The notes beneath the pieces are model-generated. The model saw only the letters and a list, made by a program, of their open reading frames with translations, was not told the DNA's origin and ran no database searches. This document shows positions 7,222 to 16,550 of a DNA stretch of 38,236 nt, one piece after another (within the stretch, counting starts at the first letter, position 1; every line of letters starts with the position of its first letter). Both the position numbers and the translations under genes were made by a program. Location: contig JALEHY010000059.1 of NCBI GenBank assembly GCA_022770425.1, positions 1 to 38,236 of the forward strand. Direction: 5' to 3'. Source of the stretch: Parvimonas sp. (GTDB lineage Bacteria > Bacillota > Clostridia > Tissierellales > Peptoniphilaceae).

Positions 7222-8421
7222 ATGACAAAACGAAAAATGTATTTAAAAATGATTTTGAGTTCTTTTGTTAGAAGAAAGTCAAGGATGTTAGTAGCACTTT
7301 TAGCTGTAATAATAGGCTCAACTATAATGTCAGGACTAATTACGATATATTTTGACATTCCAAGACAATTAGGAAAAGAATTTAGATCTTATGGAGCTAA
7401 TTTTGTATGTTTGCCAAATAATGAAAAAATAAATAGTGATGATTTTAATAAATTTAAAGAGGTAGTAAAAAATAAAAGTGTAGTTGGAATTGCACCTTAT
7501 AGATATGAAACTACAAAAATAAATCAAAAACCTTATATTTTGGCTGGAACGGATATGGACAATGCTAAAAAAAACAGTCCGTTTTGGTATGTAGAAGGAA
7601 ATTGGACTACAAGCAATGATAAAGAAAATGTTATGATTGGAAAAGAAATAGCTAATACTTTAGGACTTTCTGTCGGAGATAAATTTAAGGTTACAGGAGT
7701 GAAATATGGTAAGAGTGCAGTTGCTTCTACTGTTGAAGATTCAGCTGAAAAAAGTAAAGAAAAAGACAGTACAGATGATTTTTATGAGGCAACGCTGACT
7801 GTAAAAGGGATTGTAACTACCGGTGGTAATGAAGAATCTTTCATTTTTCTTAATTTAAATAAATTGAATGAAATTATAGAAGATGAAACAAAAATTGATT
7901 CAATAGAATGTAGTATTGAAGCAAATCATACTGAGCTTGATAGTTTGGCTAAAGAAATAAATTCAAAAATACCAAATATTTTTGGAACGGCAGTTAAAAG
8001 GGTAACCCAATCACAAGATACTGTTTTAAATAAACTGACAGCGCTTATATTGCTTGTAAATGTAGTCATCTTGATACTTACAACTATATCTGTTTCTACA
8101 ACTATGATGGCAATAATTGCAGAACGTAGAAAAGAAATTGGATTAAAAAAAGCTTTAGGAGCAGACGACAGAGAAATAATTATGGATTTTGTAGGAGAAA
8201 GTGTATTACTTGGACTTATAGGGGGGCTTATAGGTGTCGCTCTTGGTTTTGTTTTTGCACAAAGAGTAAGTTTGAGTGTTTTTGGAAGATTAATTACATT
8301 CCAATATTTACTTATCCCTGTTATGATGATTGTTTCGGTTTTAGTAACCACTTTGGGTTGTATGTTACCTGTAAAAAAAGCTCTTGAAATTGACCCTGCA
8401 TTAGTGTTAAAAGGAGAATAG
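7222..8421 (+). CDS. ABC transporter permease, MacB/FtsX type (second of a pair)
   Basis: A 399-residue partner of the preceding permease with the same layout: one N-terminal helix (LVALLAVIIGSTIMSGLITI), an extracytoplasmic domain, and three C-terminal helices with the coupling segment ERRKEIGLKKALGADDRE. A charged Lys/Glu/Asp insert (about 173-190) lies in the extracytoplasmic part. GGGAGG precedes ATG 7222 and the ATPase begins 1 base after the stop. Probably forms a heterodimeric permease with the gene before it. Confidence 0.85.
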   Translation: MTKRKMYLKMILSSFVRRKSRMLVALLAVIIGSTIMSGLITIYFDIPRQLGKEFRSYGANFVCLPNNEKINSDDFNKFKEVVKNKSVVGIAPYRYETTKINQKPYILAGTDMDNAKKNSPFWYVEGNWTTSNDKENVMIGKEIANTLGLSVGDKFKVTGVKYGKSAVASTVEDSAEKSKEKDSTDDFYEATLTVKGIVTTGGNEESFIFLNLNKLNEIIEDETKIDSIECSIEANHTELDSLAKEINSKIPNIFGTAVKRVTQSQDTVLNKLTALILLVNVVILILTTISVSTTMMAIIAERRKEIGLKKALGADDREIIMDFVGESVLLGLIGGLIGVALGFVFAQRVSLSVFGRLITFQYLLIPVMMIVSVLVTTLGCMLPVKKALEIDPALVLKGE

Positions 8422-8422
8422 T

Positions 8423-9100
8423 ATGGATAAAGATAAAATTATATTAGAATTAAAGGATGTTTCGAAAATTTACGAGTCAGTTAATGCACTAAGTAATATA
8501 AATTTACAAGTTAAAAAAGGAGAATGGATTGCTATTATGGGTTCATCAGGTTCCGGTAAAACAACTATGATGAATATAATAGGATGTATGGATAGACCTT
8601 CTCACGGACAAGTTCTTATTGATGGAAAAGATATTTCAAATGAGAGTCAAAAAAATTTAACAAAAATCAGAAGAGAAAAGATTGGGCTTGTTTTTCAACA
8701 ATTTCATTTGATAAGTTATTTAACTGCACTTGAAAATGTAATGGTTTCACAATATTATCACAGTATGATTGATGAAAAAGAAGCGATGGAAGCACTTAGA
8801 AAAGTCGGACTTGCAGATAGAGCAAAGCATTTGCCGAGTCAACTTTCCGGAGGTGAGCAACAAAGAGTTTGTATTGCAAGAGCACTTATAAATAATCCGG
8901 AAATTATTTTAGCTGATGAACCTACAGGAAATTTAGACGAAGCCAATGAAATTCTTGTAATTGAGATTTTAAAGGAATTACATAGAGAAGGAGCAACTAT
9001 AATAGTTGTAACTCATGATGCAGAAGTCGGAGAGGTTGCACAACGAAAAATAACTTTAGATTATGGCAAAATTGTAGATGATAAATTATTGACAATCTAA
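8423..9100 (+). CDS. ABC transporter ATPase, MacB/LolD type
   Basis: A 225-residue ATPase that would drive the two permeases just upstream. Walker A is GSSGSGKT (residues 40-47), then a Q-loop in GLVFQQFHL, the signature LSGGEQQRV, Walker B IILADEPTG and the switch histidine in VVTHDAEVG. All catalytic residues are intact. AAGGAG lies just before ATG 8423, in tight coupling with the second permease. Confidence 0.92.
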   Translation: MDKDKIILELKDVSKIYESVNALSNINLQVKKGEWIAIMGSSGSGKTTMMNIIGCMDRPSHGQVLIDGKDISNESQKNLTKIRREKIGLVFQQFHLISYLTALENVMVSQYYHSMIDEKEAMEALRKVGLADRAKHLPSQLSGGEQQRVCIARALINNPEIILADEPTGNLDEANEILVIEILKELHREGATIIVVTHDAEVGEVAQRKITLDYGKIVDDKLLTI

Positions 9101-9134
9101 AAAACGTATGATAGAATATTTGTTGAGGTGTTGT

Positions 9135-9539
9135 ATGAAAAATAAATTTTTAAATTTGAGTTTGTCTATTTTTCTTTTAACATTGACTGCTTGTCATGGA
9201 AAACAAACTTTAAAAGACGGTAATTATGAAGGTAATTATAAAGATGATACTTCTTCAGTTAAAGTATATATTACCGTAAAAGATGGGAAAATTATTGATT
9301 GTAAAAGTGAAGAAAGAGATTTAAGAAATGGTAAAAATGAGATAAAAGACGAAAATTACGCTAAAGATGATGCCGATTTTAACTATAAAATTGCACAAAA
9401 AGCTGTGAAAAACAGTCAGGGGTATGCCAAAAAACTCGTTGAGGTACAAGATATAAATCAAGTTGACTCTGTAAGTGGAGCGACGGTTTCTAATAAGAGA
9501 TTTAAAGAAGCAGTTAAAGATGCTTTTAAGGAAAAATAA
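9135..9539 (+). CDS. FMN-binding domain lipoprotein
   Basis: A 134-residue lipoprotein: lipobox LTAC (Cys20), then a single FMN-binding domain starting GNYEGNY and ending with the flavinylation motif DSVSGATVS. In this family the threonine of S-G-A-T (Thr117 here) carries FMN attached by the flavin transferase ApbE, making an extracytoplasmic electron carrier. Start ATG 9135 is chosen because GAGGTG lies at 9125-9130; an earlier in-frame ATG (9108) lacks a site. It lies inside the iron cluster, where Campylobacter has thioredoxin-like proteins, so a role in reducing iron at the surface is plausible but inferred. No ApbE gene is in the window. Confidence 0.87.
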   Translation: MKNKFLNLSLSIFLLTLTACHGKQTLKDGNYEGNYKDDTSSVKVYITVKDGKIIDCKSEERDLRNGKNEIKDENYAKDDADFNYKIAQKAVKNSQGYAKKLVEVQDINQVDSVSGATVSNKRFKEAVKDAFKEK

Positions 9540-9561
9540 TTACCAAAATTAAGGAGGTATT

Positions 9562-10020
9562 ATGGAATATTTTAAGAGAAAATGTATCAATATTGTTGTA
9601 ATTGTTTTGGGATTAATAATGGCACTTGTTCCTTTTGTGATTGCTCCTGTTTGCCCTGCTATGGCAAACGGAATGTATATGAGTTGTCATTATAGTGCGC
9701 TTTTAGCAATGTATTGTGGGATTGCTGTTGCTATTATTGCATTTGTTGGAATGTTTTTGAATAATAAGATGTTTGGAATTTTAATTAATGTTTTAAATTT
9801 GGCTATTGCTTTAGCTGTTATTTTAATTCCAAATAAAATTTTAAAAATTCAAATAGGTGTTATGAAAAACGGAATGCCTAAATTTATGGGTTATTGTATG
9901 AAAGATACTATGCATTGTATAGCTAATCATACTTTTGTTATAACGACAACAATATCAGCTATTATTGCTATTTTATCTTTAGGCAGTTTGATTTATATTC
10001 TTATGAAAAAAGAGAAGTAG
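9562..10020 (+). CDS. DUF4418-family membrane protein
   Basis: A 152-residue protein with four hydrophobic segments (about 8-32, 45-66, 72-92 and 125-147). Short loops are rich in Cys and His: VCPAMANGMYMSCHYS and GYCMKDTMHCIANH. This matches the pattern of DUF4418 proteins, which occur beside ABC permease/ATPase pairs. The paired Cys/His/Met loops facing one side suggest metal or haem contact; that is inference. AGGAGG precedes ATG 9562, and the next gene starts 1 base after its stop. Confidence 0.75.
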   Translation: MEYFKRKCINIVVIVLGLIMALVPFVIAPVCPAMANGMYMSCHYSALLAMYCGIAVAIIAFVGMFLNNKMFGILINVLNLAIALAVILIPNKILKIQIGVMKNGMPKFMGYCMKDTMHCIANHTFVITTTISAIIAILSLGSLIYILMKKEK

Positions 10021-10021
10021 A

Positions 10022-11224
10022 ATGAAAAAGAGTATTATAAAATTTTTAGCAAAAGAAAATATCAGAAAAAAACCGCTTAGAAGTATTTGTCTTATGAGTA
10101 TTGTGGCGATATTTGTAGTATTTCTGTTTTGTGGAACAATACTTTCTACAAGTATTTCCAACGGGGTAAATGCATTATCCAACAGACTTGGAGCTGACAT
10201 AATTGTAGTTCCCGAAGGTTATAAAGCCAACATCGAAAGTGTTTTGTTAAAAGGAGAACCAAGCGAGTTTTATCTTCCTGACGGAGCGTTGGAAAAAGTT
10301 AAAAATATTGAAGGAATCGAGGAAGTAACACCACAATTATATGTTGCTACTTTAGCTGCGTCTTGTTGTTCATATCCTGTACAGATTATAGGGATAGACT
10401 ATGAAACAGATTTTTTGATAAAGCCATGGTTACAGAAAACACTTAATCGTGATTTGAAAGATGATGAAGTTATAATAGGAAGTCATATCGTCGGAGATGA
10501 CAATGCTAAGGTAAAATTTTTTGATAATGAGCTTTCTGTTGTAGGACGTTTGGAACAAACAGGGATGGGTTTTGATGCAGCTGTATTTGTAAATATGAAC
10601 ACTGCAAAAAAACTTGCAAAGGCGAGTGAACGAATACAAAAAAATCCTGCATCTGAAGGAGAAAAAATTTCAACAATTTTAATAAAATTAAAATCAAATT
10701 ATAATGTTACCGAAGTTTCAAATAAAATTATGAAAGAACATGCAAAAGACGGACTTTTTGCTATGTTTAGTAAAAAATTTGTGAATGAAGTTTCTTCAAA
10801 TCTAAAAGTTATTTCAAGTTATATTTATTTGTCAATTTTTATTATATGGGTAATGTCAACAATATTACTTGCAGTTGTATTTTCAGTAATATTGAATGAA
10901 AGAAAAAAAGAATTAAGTGTCCTAAGGATACTTGGAGCTTCAAAGAAAAAACTGTCAAATATAATTATTACAGAAGCTGTATATATAGGATTTTATGGTT
11001 CGATTATAGGAATTTTTGTCGGTGTTATACTTATGTTTAGTTTAATGCCTATTATTCAGAAAAATTTAAATCTTCCTTTCTTATTGCCTTCTGTACTTAA
11101 TTTGTGTTTAGTTGCTCTTGTTTCTTTATTGGTTGGCGTTCTTGTAGGAGCCTTATCTTCATTTAATTCTGCAAGAAAAATCAGTAAAACAGATGCTTAT
11201 TTGACAATGAGGGAGAATGAATAA
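10022..11224 (+). CDS. ABC transporter permease, FtsX/MacB type (second transporter)
   Basis: A 400-residue permease with an N-terminal helix (SIVAIFVVFLFCGTILST), an extracytoplasmic domain to about residue 260, and three C-terminal helices. The coupling segment NERKKELSVLRILGASKKK is present. The extracytoplasmic domain contains ASCCSYPVQ, an adjacent cysteine pair that may bind metal. Its stop overlaps the start of the following ATPase by one base, so the two form one transporter with the DUF4418 protein as a likely accessory. Confidence 0.85.
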   Translation: MKKSIIKFLAKENIRKKPLRSICLMSIVAIFVVFLFCGTILSTSISNGVNALSNRLGADIIVVPEGYKANIESVLLKGEPSEFYLPDGALEKVKNIEGIEEVTPQLYVATLAASCCSYPVQIIGIDYETDFLIKPWLQKTLNRDLKDDEVIIGSHIVGDDNAKVKFFDNELSVVGRLEQTGMGFDAAVFVNMNTAKKLAKASERIQKNPASEGEKISTILIKLKSNYNVTEVSNKIMKEHAKDGLFAMFSKKFVNEVSSNLKVISSYIYLSIFIIWVMSTILLAVVFSVILNERKKELSVLRILGASKKKLSNIIITEAVYIGFYGSIIGIFVGVILMFSLMPIIQKNLNLPFLLPSVLNLCLVALVSLLVGVLVGALSSFNSARKISKTDAYLTMRENE

Positions 11225-11898
11225 TGTCTTTGAAAATTGAAAATTTATATAAAACTTATATCAGAAGAAATGAATTTAATGCCGTTGATAATGTAAATTT
11301 GACTGTAAATCAAGGAGAGTTTATTTGTATTGTAGGGAAGTCCGGAAGTGGTAAAAGTACATTGCTTAACATAATCTCAGGAATTTTAACTCCTACAAGT
11401 GGAGAGATTTACTTTGATGGAAAAGAAATCACAAAACTTTCTGATAGTGAAAAGTCATTTTTTAGAAATGATGTTATAGGATTTGTGCCACAGTCTACAG
11501 TTACTTTATCAACACTTACGGTTATAGATAATGTATTAGTACCGTTTTTTTTGAATAGAAGAGAAGCTGATGCTTACGGAAGAGCAAAATATTTATTGGG
11601 TATGCTTGGAATTTTAGAACTTGAAAATTCTTATCCTAAAGAACTTTCCGGTGGAGAATTAAGGCGTGTTACAATAGCAAGGGCTCTTATGAATAATCCT
11701 AAAATGATTTTAGCAGATGAAGTTACTTCTGATTTAGATGTACAAAATACAAAAGAAGTTTTGGAAATATTGAAAAAAATAAACAAGGATAACAATACTA
11801 CAATAATTCTTGTAACTCATGACTTAGCATGTTTAGAATATGCAGATAAAGTTTATACTATGGATTCAGGTAAAATTACACAGGGGAAACAAATTTAA
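11224..11898 (+). CDS. ABC transporter ATPase (second transporter)
   Basis: A 224-residue ATPase with Walker A GKSGSGKS, signature LSGGELRRV, Walker B MILADEVTSDLD with the catalytic glutamate present, and switch histidine in LVTHDLA. The D-loop region reads VTSDLD instead of the usual PTGNLD of MacB-type enzymes, a small divergence from the first ATPase at 8423. It closes the ten-gene iron cluster and is followed by terminators. Confidence 0.92.
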   Translation: MSLKIENLYKTYIRRNEFNAVDNVNLTVNQGEFICIVGKSGSGKSTLLNIISGILTPTSGEIYFDGKEITKLSDSEKSFFRNDVIGFVPQSTVTLSTLTVIDNVLVPFFLNRREADAYGRAKYLLGMLGILELENSYPKELSGGELRRVTIARALMNNPKMILADEVTSDLDVQNTKEVLEILKKINKDNNTTIILVTHDLACLEYADKVYTMDSGKITQGKQI

Positions 11899-11911
11899 AA
11901 TATAAGTATAA

Positions 11912-11945
11912 AAAAGTACAGATTTGATTAAATGTCTGTACTTTT
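11912..11945 (+). terminator. Terminator of the iron cluster
   Basis: Stem AAAGTACAGA/TCTGTACTTT with a 12-base loop, ending in TTTT. Confidence 0.8.
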
Positions 11946-11955
11946 AATTTAAATG

Positions 11956-11981
11956 AAAAAGAGCCATTTCAGGCTCTTTTT
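11956..11981. terminator. Bidirectional terminator between convergent operons
   Basis: Stem AAAAAGAGCC/GGCTCTTTTT, loop ATTTCA. It has A and T runs on both sides, so it can also end the minus-strand betaine reductase transcript coming from 12052. Confidence 0.88.
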
Positions 11982-12051
11982 CTATATAAAATTTAAGTGT
12001 GAGTTTCTCTTACAATGTGTATTGAAGAGAGGTAATTTGTGTGTGCATTAA

Positions 12052-13362
12052 TTAAATAGTAGGTTTAAAAACAGTTTGCTCAGTTATTTCTGTAGCAAGT
12101 GTTTCTAAAGCTAATTTTGTTCTTGTGTAACGCAATTTATGTTGTTCTTCCTTGCTTGTTGAAGGATCACCAAGTGGATAAGGAATTGAAATTGTAGGAA
12201 CTATTCTGTTAGTACCGACAGTCATGGCAACAGGAACTAAATTACACATTTGTACTATAGGCATTCCTGATTTTTCAATTGCTTTTACTATCGTTGCACC
12301 GCAACGTGTACAAGTACCTCAGGTTGATACCATTATACACCCGTCAACACCGGCTTCTTGAAGCAATTTTAACATTTCTTCTCCCATTCTTTTAGCTTCT
12401 GCTTGAGTAGTACCTGTTCCAACTGTTGAATAGAAGTATTCGTGTAATTCTCCAAAAACACCTTCATTTTTAAGTTCAACTAATACATCCCAAGGAACAA
12501 TAACATTTGGATCGGCATCAGCAGCAGCCGGGTCAAATCCTGCATGAATTGTCTTAAATTCTCCACCTTTAAGTCTGTCCATTGAGGAACAATCATAACG
12601 ACCCCATCTTGTTGCAGATGCTGATTGAATTCTGTCAGGATTATCAACAGGAACTATACCTCCTGTATTTAAAACAGCAATCTTTGCTTTTGATAAATCT
12701 TTAATCGGAGAGGCGATAGGAATTAGTTCCTTTTTAGGAATAGGTAATTCTGAAACATATTCTTCATTGGCAATTTTTTTAAGAAGCATATCTACACCAC
12801 GTCTTGATGCAGAAACAGGTTCTTCTAACCAAATTTGGTGTCTTATTCCACGTTTGAAATATCCTTCAGCTTCAGCGCCTTTAGTTTCTTCTCCCTTTAA
12901 TAATTTATTTGCATAAAGAGCCATTTTTTCAGTATCTTTTTTTACAAATGCCGCAGAGTTTCCTCCATCAAATATAGGCATTTTTGTCTTAAACATTTCA
13001 ACACCCGGATTTTCTACATGCATAGAAGTTAATACAGGAACATTGAATTTTTTTGCAACAGCTTCACAGATATTACCGCAAGCAACTCCATAACGTCCGG
13101 CTTGAAATGCAGGACCTGCAATAAAAACATCGAATTCTATATTTTCTAACATATCTAAAATTTCTTTTATTGCTAATTCGGTATTTGAACCCATATAATT
13201 ATCTCCACAAATTACTGTATGAGAAATTTCAGCATCTAAAGCTGCTTGTAGGGCAATACCCGGACCGATTTTTCCTTCTCTTAGTTCAGGTTTAAAATCT
13301 GCTTTATCTTCTCCGCCGATTCCTGCGAAGAATTGATTTATATAATGAATAGCTTTTTTCAT
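12052..13362 (-). CDS. grdH: Betaine-type reductase protein B selenoprotein (GrdB/GrdH family)
   Basis: A 436-residue selenoprotein when UGA (12319-12321) is read as selenocysteine 348; the family length is about 436. The motif around it is STUGTCTRCGATIV, the U-x2-C-x2-C redox motif of GrdB, GrdF and GrdH. It binds the substrate with GrdI and cleaves its C-N bond, passing a carboxymethyl group to selenoprotein A. The true start is ATG 13362 after AGAGGTGAT; the 14 residues further upstream are not needed. Assignment to betaine rests on the adjacent BCCT transporter and on the partner protein lacking the Asn-Cys cleavage site. Sarcosine-specific GrdF is the main alternative. The frame reads cleanly past UGA to residue 436. 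Confidence 0.82.
12292..12306 (-). promoter_or_regulatory. Candidate bacterial SECIS hairpin for the grdH-like gene
   Basis: Twelve bases after the UGA a perfect 6-base stem (CGTTGC/GCAACG) encloses the loop GGT. GU in an apical loop placed shortly after UGA is typical of bacterial SECIS elements recognised by SelB. An outer TAC/GTA pairing may extend it. Confidence 0.72.
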
Positions 13363-13373
13363 AAAATCACCTC

Positions 13374-14699
13374 TTAAAATTCTTTCATTGTTTTTACTGA
13401 CCAACCACAGATTGAGTCACCACAGAACATAGCATTATTTTCCATAATTATTGAACCGTCTTCTCTAACAGAAGGTCCTAAAATTTCATCAAATGCCCAG
13501 CCTCCTGACAAACCGTCTCTTGCAAGTGCTTGAAGTTCTCCGATAACTTTTTTTCTTGGAGGAAGTTCAATTAATTCAGATACATTTCCTGTTGAAACAA
13601 GTGCATTTGCTTTTTCATCAAGTACAACCAATGGTTGAGATGCTCCGTCACGACCGGTACATTCATTACTTATACCTACTGTTTTAATTCCGGCATCTTC
13701 TAAAGCAACGATACATCTTATATAGTCAGTATCAGGATTTCCGTATCCTTCTTCAGTAACTATCGCAGCTTCGGCACCTAAAGATTTTGCAATGTTAGTC
13801 ATTATTATTGCAGATCTTTCTTTTTGATCTAAAGCAACATTTAAGTTTGATAATATAACTCCTAAAAAGTTAATAGTTTTTCCATGTTCTTTATATAATT
13901 CTCTGATAGTAGGGAAGTTTTGAAAATCATAAGTTGACCATTTTGATGAACATGGCATAAAGCTACCTGAGATTATTGCTCCGTCTAAAATTTCATTTGG
14001 ATTCATAAATGTTGGAACAAAATGGTTTAAATCCCATCCGTAAATTAAATCATTATATCCCATTTCTTCCATTTGAGATTGAGGTTGCATTACTAACACA
14101 ACTTTTGGTAAACTGTTTACTTGTTCAGTTCTGTTTAAAACAGGATCAAATTCAAAAACATCTGTATCATCAGGAGTTAACTCTTTAACTGTTTGTCCCA
14201 AATACTCTGCAAATTTATGTGTTGCCCATCTGATTGCACGATTTTTCTTTTGTTGTTCATATCTTTCAAATTCTTCATCAGTGTCAGCAACAATACAGAT
14301 GTTTATAAGTTTTCCAAAAATAGTATATTTTTGACCTTCTCCACACATATCGATTAAGCCATCCCCAAAGCTACCCCAATGCATTCCTACACCAAGTACA
14401 CTTACACCTTTAAGTGCATGAAGTTTTCCTTCACCTGAAGGAACTATGTCTCCTGTAACGCCAGGGAATAAAGTTCTTCCGTCAACTCTAACTCTTGGTT
14501 CAACAGCTTCTTTTATAGGAACAATTCTGATGTCCTCTCCTGGTCTTGCAATTTCAATGTCAACTTCTGTTATATGTTCATCTCTTAAGATAAAATCACA
14601 AGCCTCTTTTTTATTAATTGTTAAAACGCCGTTTTCAAAGAATGTTCTTTCACCAAAAACAACATCTTTAACATGAAAATTACCGATTTCTAATTTCAT
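13374..14699 (-). CDS. grdI: Betaine-type reductase protein B second subunit (GrdE/GrdI family)
   Basis: A 441-residue member of the GrdE/GrdG/GrdI family, transcribed 11 bases ahead of the selenoprotein. Family landmarks are EAVEPRVRVDGRTLFPG, EEGYGNPDTDY and GISNECTGRDGASQPL. In glycine-type GrdE the proprotein is cut at Asn-Cys to make a pyruvoyl group; the aligned spot here reads ISGSFMPCSSK with Ser246-Phe247, so that cut cannot happen. An uncleaved subunit fits betaine reductase, whose protein B has subunits of about 45 and 48 kDa. This is logical because betaine, a quaternary amine, cannot form a Schiff base. Start ATG 14699 follows AAAGGAGGA. Confidence 0.8.
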   Translation of the reverse strand: MKLEIGNFHVKDVVFGERTFFENGVLTINKKEACDFILRDEHITEVDIEIARPGEDIRIVPIKEAVEPRVRVDGRTLFPGVTGDIVPSGEGKLHALKGVSVLGVGMHWGSFGDGLIDMCGEGQKYTIFGKLINICIVADTDEEFERYEQQKKNRAIRWATHKFAEYLGQTVKELTPDDTDVFEFDPVLNRTEQVNSLPKVVLVMQPQSQMEEMGYNDLIYGWDLNHFVPTFMNPNEILDGAIISGSFMPCSSKWSTYDFQNFPTIRELYKEHGKTINFLGVILSNLNVALDQKERSAIIMTNIAKSLGAEAAIVTEEGYGNPDTDYIRCIVALEDAGIKTVGISNECTGRDGASQPLVVLDEKANALVSTGNVSELIELPPRKKVIGELQALARDGLSGGWAFDEILGPSVREDGSIIMENNAMFCGDSICGWSVKTMKEF

Positions 14700-14797
14700 A
14701 AAATCCTCCTTTATTTTTTATTAAAATTAAAATTATATAAGATAATCTTAAAAATCTTAATTTTAAAAATGTTTATTTAATCAAGTTAAAAACTTAA

Positions 14798-16294
14798 TTA
14801 TAATTTGTTTTTCAGTACAAATTCGTCAGTTTTTAATGCTTTTACCAATGAGTACATACTAAATATCATAATAAAAGCAAATGGGAACGCAGCAATTATT
14901 GATATAGTTTGTAACATCTTTAATCCGTTTGCGGAACCAATCATTAAAGATAATGCAAGTGCAGACTGTACAATTCCCCAAATAGTTTTTTTTGTGTTTG
15001 TAGGATTTAAATCTCCTTCTTGAGATAACATACCTAAAACAAAAGTAGCAGAATTTGCTGAAGTTATGAAGAACGTAAATAACAGTATTATTGCTACAAA
15101 TGATAGTACTGCTCCAAGCGGAACTTCATTCATAACTATAAAGAATGCAGTGGCAGTGTTTTTTGCAGCATCAATTAAAACTTCAGTTGCAGTTCCAAAG
15201 TCAATTCCTGCAAAAATTGCGAACCATACGAAAGAAACCACAGTAGGAACTAACATAACTCCTGCAATAAATTCTTTAATAGTACGACCTTTTGATATTC
15301 TTGCGATGAATATTCCGGTAAACGGAGCCCAAGCAATCCACCAAGCCCAATAAAATACTGTCCAATCACCAAACCAATTGCTTTCTCCGAAAGCTCCTAC
15401 TTCTAATGAACTTTGTACAAAATTTTGAATATAAAGTCCTGTTCCTTCAACTAAAGTTCTTAAAATTCTTACAGTCGGGCCGAATAGGAAAGAGCCGACT
15501 AATAGAATAATTACTAAAACTAAATTCAAGTCTGAAATTGCCTTTATACCTTTTTCAACCCCTGAAATTGCCGTCCAAGTATAAATAATTGTTATACTTA
15601 CAACTAATATTATTTGAACTAAAGGTGTTTCAGGAACTTTGAACATATAATTTAAACCGCTGTTTATTTGTTGAGTTCCAAGTCCAAGTGATGTAGCCAT
15701 ACCTGCTGCAGTTGCAAATACTGCAAGAATGTCAATAATTTTTCCAATAGGCCCCTTAGCACCTTTTTCCCCTAAAATAGGAATAAATATACTGCTTATT
15801 AATCCGGGTTTTCCTTTTCTAAATTGCATATACGCTAAACCAAGACCTAATATACAATAATTTGCCCAAGGATGAAGTCCCCAGTGTAGAAATGATTTTG
15901 TTATTGCAAACTTTGCCGCTTGTTCAGTAAGTCCATTTCCGTCTATAGGATTAATATAGTGACTTAAAGGTTCGGCAATTCCAAAGAATACAAGTCCAAT
16001 TCCCATACCTGCTGAAAATAACATCGCAAACCAAGACGTATTTGAAAATTCCGGTTTAGAATCGTCACCACCTAACTTTATGTTTTTATACTTACTGAAA
16101 AAACCGATCCAAATTGCAAAAACAATAAAAGAGGTCATCGTTAAAGTATAAAACCAATTAAAATTTGATGATAAAAACTTAAAAGATACTGTTCCGGCAA
16201 ATTCAAAAGATGACGGACTTATAAAGCCCCAAAAAACGATTGCCAATGTTAAAACTATAGAAGCATAGAAAACAGTATTGTCTTTTTTGTTCAT
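14798..16294 (-). CDS. BCCT-family betaine/carnitine/choline transporter
   Basis: A 498-residue, twelve-helix sodium-coupled symporter of the LeuT fold. BCCT hallmarks: the TM3 glycine motif AGMGIGLVFFGIAEP, close to that of BetP and OpuD, and the tryptophan box FYWAWWIAWAPFTG followed by GRTIKEFIAGV. The M-G-I-G form fits glycine betaine rather than CaiT-type carnitine exchange. ATG 16294 is chosen because AAAGGAGAT lies directly before it. It is the first gene of the minus-strand operon, 98 bases ahead of grdI, so it probably imports betaine for reduction rather than only for osmoprotection. Confidence 0.92.
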   Translation of the reverse strand: MNKKDNTVFYASIVLTLAIVFWGFISPSSFEFAGTVSFKFLSSNFNWFYTLTMTSFIVFAIWIGFFSKYKNIKLGGDDSKPEFSNTSWFAMLFSAGMGIGLVFFGIAEPLSHYINPIDGNGLTEQAAKFAITKSFLHWGLHPWANYCILGLGLAYMQFRKGKPGLISSIFIPILGEKGAKGPIGKIIDILAVFATAAGMATSLGLGTQQINSGLNYMFKVPETPLVQIILVVSITIIYTWTAISGVEKGIKAISDLNLVLVIILLVGSFLFGPTVRILRTLVEGTGLYIQNFVQSSLEVGAFGESNWFGDWTVFYWAWWIAWAPFTGIFIARISKGRTIKEFIAGVMLVPTVVSFVWFAIFAGIDFGTATEVLIDAAKNTATAFFIVMNEVPLGAVLSFVAIILLFTFFITSANSATFVLGMLSQEGDLNPTNTKKTIWGIVQSALALSLMIGSANGLKMLQTISIIAAFPFAFIMIFSMYSLVKALKTDEFVLKNKL

Positions 16295-16377
16295 AAAAAT
16301 CTCCTTTCTAATAAAAATTTTATTTTTTAATTTACAAAAAATCAATAAAAATTTATTGTAAAATATAATATAAAATA

Positions 16378-16405
16378 AATCGTATTATAAAATATAATCA
16401 CGATT
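16378..16405. promoter_or_regulatory. AATCGT-N16-ACGATT inverted repeat, candidate operator
   Basis: Half sites at 16378-16383 and 16400-16405, about +12 to +39 from the predicted BCCT transcription start. A third AATCGT (16441-16446) overlaps the edge of the -35 box. CG-containing words are rare in this DNA. The adjacent TetR or GntR regulator is the obvious candidate binder. Confidence 0.45.
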
Positions 16406-16423
16406 ATTTTATAATCTATGATA

Positions 16424-16452
16424 AATATACCATAAAATTAAATCGTTTACAA
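16424..16452 (-). promoter_or_regulatory. Promoter of the BCCT-grdI-grdH operon
   Basis: On the minus strand: TTGTAA (16452-16447), a 17-base spacer ending in TGG, and TATATT (16429-16424). The TGG makes it an extended -10. The leader would be about 120 bases. Confidence 0.6.
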
Positions 16453-16550
16453 TACTTTTTTTATAAAATTTTAATTTTAATTTTTAATATTTTTTCTTTA
16501 TAGGATATTATTTTAACAAATATAAATTTAAAGAAATTGCATTTTTGAGG

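Noticed and set aside
7926..8351. Open frame of 141 codons opposite the second ABC permease
   Set aside because: It lies wholly antisense to a clear permease gene, has low-complexity Ile/Ser/Thr composition and no ribosome site.
12319..12321. Authentic stop or frameshift in the minus-strand grdB-family gene
   Set aside because: The frame continues with family-typical sequence to the normal length, the UGA aligns with the known selenocysteine, and the paralogue has the same arrangement with a hairpin.
14779..14799. Terminator between the BCCT and grdI genes
   Set aside because: The small AAGTT/AACTT hairpin overlaps the stop codon and lacks a convincing T run on the minus strand.
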